Shown here in pieces: positions 56,500 through 64,000 of a DNA stretch of 64,000 nt. This DNA comes from Labia minor (Eukaryota > Arthropoda > Insecta > Dermaptera > Spongiphoridae). The translations under genes and the position numbers were made by a program. Below the pieces are notes generated by a model, which saw nothing but the letters and a program-made list of their open reading frames with translations, was not told where the DNA came from and made no database searches. The first letter of the stretch is position 1, and each line of letters starts with the position of its first letter. Location of the stretch: NCBI GenBank assembly GCA_963082975.1, contig OY720344.1:94369228-94433227 (forward strand). The letters run 5' to 3'.

Positions 56500-57539
56500 G
56501 GCTAGGGCAGGGCCGGCCCTAGAGCCGAGCCAGTAAGGACATGGCTCGGGGAGCTTGGCTGGCAGGGGCGCCATTATGAAAAAAAATTAATCCTTCGCAA
56601 GATATCAGGGCTTATAAGACTTAATAGTAAATAAAAAATTATGGTACGCAATAAAAAAATTGCGTTTATTTAAAATAAGTAGTAAATTATTACATTTTTA
56701 AAAATATAATGTTGATATCATACCAAGATATCTCCTTTTTAGGAAGATAAATAAAAATATTTTTTTAATAACAAACAAAAATTTTTTAGTTGATTCTTTT
56801 TTTTACCGACCGACGATAGTAAGGGAGGTATTGTTTTCACACCAAATTTCACATGTGGAGATTTTTACATATCTCCACGAATCATGCATTTTCTAAACAG
56901 AAAAAAGTATTTTTAGCATGATGTCTGTCCGTCCGTCTGTCCGTCTGTCCGTCCGTCTGTCCGTCTGTCCGTCCGTATAGATGTGTACAGCCTGAACGGC
57001 TCAACCGATTTTGATTAAATTTGGTATATTTACTTAATGCATCAGAGGGATGAATTGATCAACTTTTGGTGTATATCCGGAAACCGGAAGTGGTAGTATT
57101 AGCGATCGACGATAGGAAGGAAAGGGTTATTTTCACACCAAATTTCACATGAGGAGATTTTTTTATATATCACCACGAATCATGCACTTTGTATTGGTTT
57201 TATCCTCGAGAAAAATCATATTTATTAGTTTTTACTTGATTTAAAATTATATGACGTCATCAAGCCATTCATGACGTCACAGTCTGGTCTTACATATATA
57301 TTATAAATAAAATAAAATTAAAAATATTTATGTTATATTCATATTTGTTTTCTATTACATTAATAGATATATTAAAATTATTTGAAATTGTTTCTGTAGC
57401 TGGAAATTAATTTTTCAAACCGTCGGTCGGTTCGGACCTGGCCACAGGTCAACTTATTTTGCTTGTTAAAACATATGGGGCGAACTTTAGACCCTTGGCC
57501 TAGGGCGCCATAAGAGCTCGGGCCGTGCCTGGGCTAGGG
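56500..57539. mobile_element. Non-autonomous hAT with 8-bp target duplication and a nested repeat
   Basis: GGCTAGGG flanks both ends (56500-56507 and 57532-57539). The body 56508-57531 starts CAGGGCCGGCCCTAGAGCC and ends GAGCTCGGGCCGTGCCTG, which gives inverted hAT-style termini CAGG(G/C)..GGCC. No transposase is present. A family A repeat (56805-57450) occupies its middle and splits its own short AT-rich interior. Confidence 0.85.
56805..57450 (+). repeat. Family A repeat, copy 5, with expanded TGTCCGTC minisatellite
   Basis: Full-length copy bounded by ACCGACCGACGAT and ACCGTCGGTCGGT plus the GACCTG/CAGGTC hairpin. The (TGTCCGTCCGTC)-type run at 56923-56976 is much longer than in the other copies. 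It is inserted in the hAT element. Confidence 0.9.
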
Positions 57540-57699
57540 CTACCGGTATTAGTCTCGAAAAAATAATATTAAATTGTATAAAAATTTAAAAATTAGAATA
57601 TTTGAATTTGTTTTAATTTTAACACATGTAATCAATCATATGCATAAAGAATAGAAAATTTTGAAAATCAACTTGGTATTAAATTCAGAAAAAAATTAG

Positions 57700-58246
57700 C
57701 TGGAGTGTCTCCACTCGACTATCTCGCAATTTGAATTGGATTAAATAACATAATATATTATTTTTAAATTAAATTTAATTAATTATAAATTATAAATAAT
57801 AAATATTAAACCAGCGCATGTTTGGCTTTTTGTTGATGGCACCATGGCGTGAGATTTGCAGTGTTAAAAAATTAATTCTGTTACTTTCAGCAATTCAATC
57901 AAGCTGAAATTCTATATATAGCAGTTTTATACAATTATTAATCATGTGAAAAATTATCAAACATATATTTTTATTTTTACGGTCACTTTAGAGGAAAAAA
58001 AATCAAAACGTTCTAGGTAATGACCCTCTTCCGGTTGACCTACATTTCTCAAAAGTTGATAGAAAACTATGAATTTTGAATAATGTCCATGTACCAAATT
58101 TCATCATTCTAGCTCAAACCGTTTTTGCGTAATCTTGCCTACATACATACACACACACATACACACACACAGACATTTTTCTCAACCTTATTGAAAATGA
58201 TTCAGGAACCTTCAAAACGAATAAAAACAAATGGCGAGATAGTAAA
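57700..58246 (-). repeat. Family B repeat, copy 7 (full length)
   Basis: From CTGGAGTGTCTCCACTCGAC to ATGGCGAGATAGTA. CA-rich spacer at 58146-58172. Confidence 0.9.
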
Positions 58247-58655
58247 AATACTCATATATAGAATATATAGACTATTCGAATATAATTGAAACTCTTTCTC
58301 TCCCTCTATTTTAAATTTTAAAAAACGGAATGTTAAGAAATTAAGATGCCTTATGCAACATGGATGGGTAAATGAATTGGGCTCCCTACCTCCCTGAGAT
58401 ATTCCCATTAAAAATGTTGATAATATTTTAGTTTATTAAATCAAACTATTATTTTTTACTTCAATATTTTTAATGTTTAACAATAATTTTGATTTTATAA
58501 TCTATAAAATAATTTAATTATTTTAAAAAACTGCGGTTTTCAATTACAATTGTTTTACTCTCTACTGACTGTTCATTTCATAACTGAAAATAGTGTCGAA
58601 TAGAAATAGACGATATTACTTGGATTAATTTTATTATGCTAGCTAAAATTGTTTG
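58247..58655. other. AT-rich DNA
   Basis: No supported gene. The minus frame at 58202-58408 is incidental. Confidence 0.4.
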
Positions 58656-58659
58656 TTTA

Positions 58660-58885
58660 TATTATTGAGGACCCCAGTTCAATTCATTTTAATCAGATTG
58701 ATGCAATGATGCAACATTTAATAATTGTAATAAATAATTAAAGAATTGTATATCAATATTTTTTAAAGGGTCGAGCGAGATCTTGGTGTCCCAGGTATTA
58801 ATATTACCAGCCAAACCCAATAATAATGAATCAATTTTGTTTAACTTTATTACCGAGCCGAGGCTCGGGGTTCCGCTACTATTAT
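58660..58885 (+). repeat. Family E repeat
   Basis: Near-continuous match to 19873-20093, ending GAGGCTCGGGGTTCCG. Confidence 0.85.
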
Positions 58886-59089
58886 ATTATATCCACAGGC
58901 CATACTTTTCTGTCTTTCAGTGTATTAATACGTACGTTTAAGGGCCGTATGTTTTATGACTATTTTATTTTTAATTTATGTTCTCTTACATTATTTGAAA
59001 TTGTTTAATATATTTTGTCGTTTATTTATTTCAAATATAATAATCTTAAAATATTAAATATTCATAGTTCATAAGAAATATTTTTTTTT

Positions 59090-59235
59090 AAAATACCGAA
59101 CCGCTGCTCGGTGAACCTGATACTATAAATATACGTAAACTAGGTCGTGAATAAAAATCAAAAGCCCTTTAAAAGACAAATCAACAAACAAGACAAACCT
59201 ATCTCCAGGATAGGCAAATAGTGATATGGTATCTA
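59090..59235 (+). repeat. Family E-related fragment
   Basis: ACCGAACCGCTGCTCGGTGAACC and TAGGTCGTGAATAAAAATCA echo pieces of the 19.8-20.2 kb segment. Short and diverged. Confidence 0.4.
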
Positions 59236-60240
59236 TTCTCAACAATAATAAGGAAAACTTAAATAAAAATTCTATTTTAAAAAATTAAATAAATAGTTAC
59301 TTTTCATGTTACATGTACAATACTTACCTTTATCTATGTATGTCTAGTTAGATTTAGATAGATATAAAAAAATTAAATTTCTAGTTGTACATCATTTTTT
59401 TGATATTTTATATATAATATAAGTATACATAATGTTGAATTATTATCTACAATAAATATTAACTGGAAAAAATACATTTATTGTATAGAAATAGAATGAA
59501 TGAACACATTTAAGTGGAGGAAACACATTTCACTAGAATTGTCAAATTAAAAAAAATAAAATTTAAAAAAATAGGTATAACATTATTAAATTATATATTT
59601 TAATGCAATTTGAACTATCGAGTATTTCATTGGTTATTATAACTACAATAGACATTCAATATAAAAAAATAAATAATTTTCAATATATATTGTATTTATA
59701 GTAAAAGTGATAATAAATTAAATTTGTTTATAAATGAACTGGAATATTTACGGGAACTTTACTATTGCTAGTATTAATATTTGCTACGTATTTTCATGAT
59801 TAGATTGGAATGTAAAAGTTAAAAGAGTGACAACAAATATTTTGTTTATATAAAATAATTAAATTTGCATTACTTATGAAAATAATAAATACAAGGGCTT
59901 TTGTACTGTTATATCGTTTTAATTAATATGCCTATATTTAATGTTTTTCATAACGGGAATTTTGGAGTATTACGGGCGGTATTAGACTGATTCACGGTTT
60001 GGTTTGTTGATTTGTTGTTAAATATATTAAACATATCAAAAGTATCTGTATAATTTTAGTGAACATCAAGGATGTTCAGGCTCTTGTCAACTGACAAAAG
60101 AATAAATTTGCTTTTTGTTAGGTGAACTGTTTTGTCATTTGTTTAAAAAAACTAATATTTAAGAAATCTTATTGGTGAATGAATAAAACAATAGTTTATT
60201 GGTTTTTCTTATGATCAAATAATAATAATTCTATGAAAAA
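59236..60240. other. AT-rich DNA
   Basis: No gene recognised. 59950-60130 is somewhat more complex, without a supported frame. Confidence 0.4.
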
Positions 60241-60244
60241 TACA

Positions 60245-60360
60245 AAATCTTTGAATCCTTTTGATAATCCTCTTCCTAGACATGTATATTTTGATCTAAA
60301 ACTTCACTGTAATTATGTCCAGCATCCATGTTCACCAGACTGTGTGATATTTTTCCAAAA
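60245..60360 (-). pseudogene. Possible Tc1-like transposase fragment
   Basis: The minus strand reads SLVNMDAGHNYSEVLDQNI, which resembles the G-x-M-x-A-x-x-Y-x-x-I-L-x-x-N-L block of Tc1-like transposases. The plus strand is also open for about 40 codons. Very short and weak. Confidence 0.25.
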
Positions 60361-60904
60361 ATAAAAAATATAAATTCGTTTATAAATACTTAATTTAAAA
60401 AATTTGGTAATTATTCAAGTAAACGCATTTTCGTGGATTTGGATAATACTTTACCAGTGAGTTCCTTTTAAAATTCCAAATAAACTTTTCTTATGAAATT
60501 TTTTTAGGCTTCTTCTAGTTTACGAGATTTATTAAATAAATTATAAAATCTAAAATGGAGATATTTTTTTCTTTTTTCTTATATTATTTTACAATTATTT
60601 TTCATATAATAAAAAGTAAAAATTAAACATCATTGTATTTTGTATAGTCATTTTTATTTGCAAAATACACACACAATTGAAGAGTTATTATTTAAAACAA
60701 ACAAAAATCCAAATCAATAACCTTGATTAGTATTATGAAACTTAATATCGACTTGTTAAATGAATAGTTATACATTTGTTTTTATAAGTACAACTTGTCG
60801 ATAGTCATAAATAGTCCAAGATGTTAAAAAACATCATTCGAGTTTGTTTTTATGAATTTCGAATTCACACCCACCCACACACCTATATAAATCTTATTTA
60901 ATTA

Positions 60905-61040
60905 TAAGGCATGAATACCGCTTTCGCCCTTCTGGACTCCTCCCACTTTAGTGTCGTATGTAAAAGGCTCGATCATCGTCACTACGTTGACGTCGATATC
61001 AGTATCCATCGTCACCCTCCATCATAAGCAGACATCTTCT
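60905..61040. other. GC-rich island open on both strands
   Basis: Plus: after AATTATAAG, a frame from ATG at 60911 reads MNTAFALLDSSHFSVVCKRL and ends HRHPPS at a stop near 61025. Minus: MDTDIDVNVVTMIEPFTYDT, ending KGESGIHAL at a stop near 60908. Each is below 40 codons. The composition strongly suggests selection (exon or conserved element), but strand and gene cannot be settled from the sequence alone. Confidence 0.35.
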
Positions 61041-61244
61041 CTTGATTATTTTTGTTAAACCAACCATTAAACTTTTTAATTAATATTTTAAATTTATTAT
61101 ACATATTTTTATAAAAATGAATTACAATAGAATGTACATATATATATTTAAACTAAAATTAAATTTCAAAAATATTGTAAAACTTAATAAAAATCATTTT
61201 TAAATAAACATTCGGTGAAATTTAAAATTTTTGCTGTTATAATA

Positions 61245-61295
61245 GAGGGTGTCTCAAAAAAATGTACTAACACTTTGAATGTCTATAAAAACATT
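61245..61295 (+). repeat. Possible Tc1/IS630-type terminus
   Basis: GAGGGTGTCTCAAAAAAATG resembles the termini of Tc1/IS630-related elements. No partner end was found. Confidence 0.25.
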
Positions 61296-61469
61296 ATTTA
61301 TGAACATAAAAACAAGTTTAAAGGCTTGAATTACAGAAAAAAGATCTAATTAATTAAAGAATAAAAGAATATTTTCAATAAAAATCAAGTTGTTTATTTC
61401 ATACACAAAAATTGCAAAATAAATATTTAAGAAAAAATAAGATGTAAAAAAATAATAAGAATTTCTAAA

Positions 61470-61530
61470 ATTTTTTCGAGACCCGGTAACCGGGTCGAGA
61501 CCCACACTTTGCGAAACACTGTAATAGGTG
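61470..61530 (-). repeat. hAT-like terminus
   Basis: Inverted, it reads CAGTGTTTCGCAAAGTGTGG, then a palindromic GGGTCTCG..CGGTTACCGGG stretch, typical of hAT ends. Only one end is visible. Confidence 0.45.
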
Positions 61531-61544
61531 AAATGCGCATTATT

Positions 61545-61950
61545 TAAATCTATCTATCTCTGTGGCTCTAGGAACTCAAAAATTCTTGGTCGCAGCAACC
61601 ACTTTTCTCCAAGTGTCCCTGAGCTATAACCATACAACTTTTAAACGTCCTTTCCTACATTGTTCAGCCAACGCGTCCTTGTTCTTCCAAGAAGACGTTT
61701 CCCAATCGGTCTCCCCCCCTCCAATATTTTTTCGCCATTCTTTCCTCTCCCATTCTAGCCACGTGGCCTGCCCATCGCAGCCATCTCGATTTTATAAGCT
61801 AACTATGTCTGGATGTGTATAGAAATCATGCAATTCCTCGTTATGCAGTCTCCGCTATTTCCGGTGACCTCCTCATTCTTTGGCACATAAATGGTGCGAA
61901 GAATAATATACTCAAATACTCTAAATCTGCTCTCGTTTCCCAAGGTGGAA
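61545..61950 (-). pseudogene. LINE C-terminal fragment with ATCT tail
   Basis: Minus-strand relic of the same LINE family. It covers the R-W-x-G-H-V-A-R-M-G tail and the region up to the CCAATAAATGCT-type block (here CACATAAATGGTGCG). Many small indels. ATCTATCTATCTCTGTGGC lies at its 3' side. The plus frame at 61562-61822 is antisense to it. Confidence 0.8.
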
Positions 61951-62815
61951 TACGCATAAAGTAATTATATTGATAAATTTAAAACTTCTCCGAATGCTTA
62001 ACTAAAGATGATTCATAGAAAGTTTTATATTTTTGAAGTTAAATTTTAGTTTCGATTTTAATATTATCTATATATATTGTACTTAAAATAATAAAAAAAA
62101 AAATTATTTGATATAATTTAAAATATAATAACATTGCAAAAGTATCTTTATAAATTTAATCGAGTTCATGCAATACTATATTACTATTTGAAACTTTGAC
62201 AACGAGTAAACAAAACCAAATAAGATAAAATTTAACATTAAAAAACTTTTTTATTAACTTAAATATTACTCTTAAAAAATAAAAAAAATTGGTAATAATA
62301 AAGTTGAAAAATATATGTATTATATATTTCTTCAAATTAATATTAATATATTAATAATAATATAATATCTAAAGCTAACTCAAGGCTTTATTTATTTATT
62401 AAAGTTTCATGAAATACTGTTCATTTAGATCTATTATTTATTAAATATAAAAGTTAAAATTTGATTTATATAATATTTTTCTATAGATATGAATTTATTA
62501 CTTTTTTATGTCAATATCCCTAATTTATTATTTTATTTTATTATAAACATTGAAATATGTAAAATAAAAGTATAAACAAGAGAAGGGTGATGAGAAAATC
62601 TACTTCTTCAAAGATAGATTTAAATAATAAAAATTTGATTATGATAAAAATGAAAAAATAAATAAATAAATCATTTTCTAGAGATAAATAAGTATATATA
62701 AATATATATATATTTTTGATTAGAACAATTTAGGAAAATAAATTTGAGTATTTTTATAATAATTTGTTCTAATCAACATATACTAATTTAATTTTTGAAA
62801 ATGATTTATTTAATT
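61951..62815. other. AT-rich DNA
   Basis: No supported gene. Confidence 0.45.
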
Positions 62816-62821
62816 CTTTTT

Positions 62822-63342
62822 ACCCACGCCGATAGGAAGGGAAGGTATTGTTTTCACACCAAATTACACATGTGGAGACTTTTCATACCTCCACGAATCA
62901 AGCATTTTGTTAACAGAAAAAGTATTTTTAGCATTATTTCTGTCCGCCTGCCCGTCTCTCCGTCTGTCCAAAATGTGTCTGTATAGACGTTTACAGCTTG
63001 TACAGCTCAACGGATTTTGATAAAATTTTGTATATTTACTTAATGCATCAGTAGCATGAATTCATCAACTTTAGGTCTATACCCGGAAACGCAAAGTTGT
63101 AGTTTACAAAGTATTAATTTTATATTCATTGTCGGTAAATTTTTCACTTAAAATATAATAATAATTAATAATTGAGTAATTAAACTAAAAATAAAAACCA
63201 AAATAATATAATTTAGTAATTTTAATTCAAGTTTTAAAAATATTTTTTTATTATACTTTATATATGGTATATATATATAATATTGTTTGGGGAAATTAAT
63301 TTATTTCAAATCGTCGGTCGGTTCTGTGACTGGCCACAGCTT
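62822..63342 (+). repeat. Family A repeat, copy 6 (diverged)
   Basis: Left end ACCCACGCCGATAGGAAGG. Right end ATCGTCGGTCGGT followed by a CTGGCCACAG remnant. A short TGTCCGTC run is at about 62940-62970. The middle is shared with copy 4 (ATTTTATATTCATTGTCGG) rather than with copies 3 and 5, so two subtypes exist. The frame at 62795-62986 lies in it. Confidence 0.8.
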
Positions 63343-64000
63343 ATTTTTTTATATTTTTATCATATAATATTGTTTCGTTTATATATGATTTGATAACACT
63401 TTCGAATATTAAAGGTATTTATTTCTTATGTTCATTACTATTTGATTAGATATGTGTGAACAAATAATAATAATTCGATAAAATAAATATAAAACTAATA
63501 AATATTACCTAATATAATACATATTAATATACCTATATATTATTATTAAATTACATTCTTTTTAAAATATACTTTAAAGAATAAAACATTAAATAAATAG
63601 GATAGGAATAATATAATTATAAAATCTGACAAAACTATTGTGTATAAAGTATTAAATGTGATCATTCAAATTTTTTTTGTTATCCCATGATTATGATTTC
63701 TTTATCATTTATCAAAATAGATTTTATCTCATTATTATAATATTGTTTTTAAGTTGGATTAAGTTAAATACATGACGACAAAGATATGCATATTAATAAA
63801 TAATTTTATACCATCTGGAATGGTTACTTTACTCCAAACATAGAATATACACGAGAAACCAATATAATTATGATTTTATCAGTAAAAATTCATATCGATT
63901 AATTATTTTAATTTATCAAATAAATAAATGAAAGCATGTTCTTGCAAATGAACAGTTGAACAATATTTAGTCATTTTTATTTAATTTTACTAATAAACTT
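63343..64000. other. AT-rich DNA
   Basis: No supported features to the window end. Confidence 0.45.

Noticed and set aside
56923-56976. TGTCCGTC array considered as a CRISPR-like array
   Set aside because: The units are contiguous with no spacers and sit inside a repeat family. It is a minisatellite.

Overview
This is an AT-rich (roughly three-quarters A+T) stretch of a metazoan nuclear genome, most likely an arthropod. The reasons are small exons with consensus GT/AG borders inside very large introns, no bacterial-style gene packing, and a dense, layered population of eukaryotic transposons: hAT, Tc1/mariner, Merlin-like, PIF/Harbinger-like, Helitron, and LINEs whose C-terminal tail resembles non-LTR elements of insects and crustaceans. 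I cannot resolve the species.

Host gene content is sparse. The best case is a plus-strand gene entering from the left. Three phase-compatible coding exons (1155-1250, 7848-8078, 14165-14333) splice into the C-terminal ~164 residues of a single-pass membrane protein with a Cys-containing region before the membrane segment and a basic tail after it. Further exon-like islands lie at 18846-18909, 26628-26824 and 30563-30698 (plus strand). A possible first coding exon of another plus-strand gene, starting like a signal peptide, is at 45021-45071 beneath a GC-rich flank. A dual-strand open island lies at about 60.9-61.0 kb. Their linkage is unproven.

Most recognisable sequence is mobile. An apparently intact autonomous hAT element (22384-25710, perfect 8-bp target duplication, uninterrupted 630-residue transposase) is the youngest-looking insertion. 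At 36.6-40.5 kb two oppositely oriented Helitrons carry the same LINE fragment. The second also holds a Merlin-like element (38738-39373) and a Harbinger-like element (39638-40407), each with terminal inverted repeats and a target duplication of the expected length. A 1-kb non-autonomous hAT (56508-57531) has another repeat nested in it. Mariner-like relics occur at 9.5, 31.7 and 55.7 kb. At least seven fragments of one LINE family are scattered, several next to ATCT-repeat tails.

Two further families recur: family A (terminal ACCGACCGACG, with an internal TGTCCGTC minisatellite) and family B (terminal GCGAGATAGT, about 545 bp). They and two looser families (F, G) share a motif around GATGAAATTTGGTA next to a TTCCGG-type motif, although their termini are unrelated. 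Between these lie long AT-rich intronic or intergenic stretches in which I see no supported gene.
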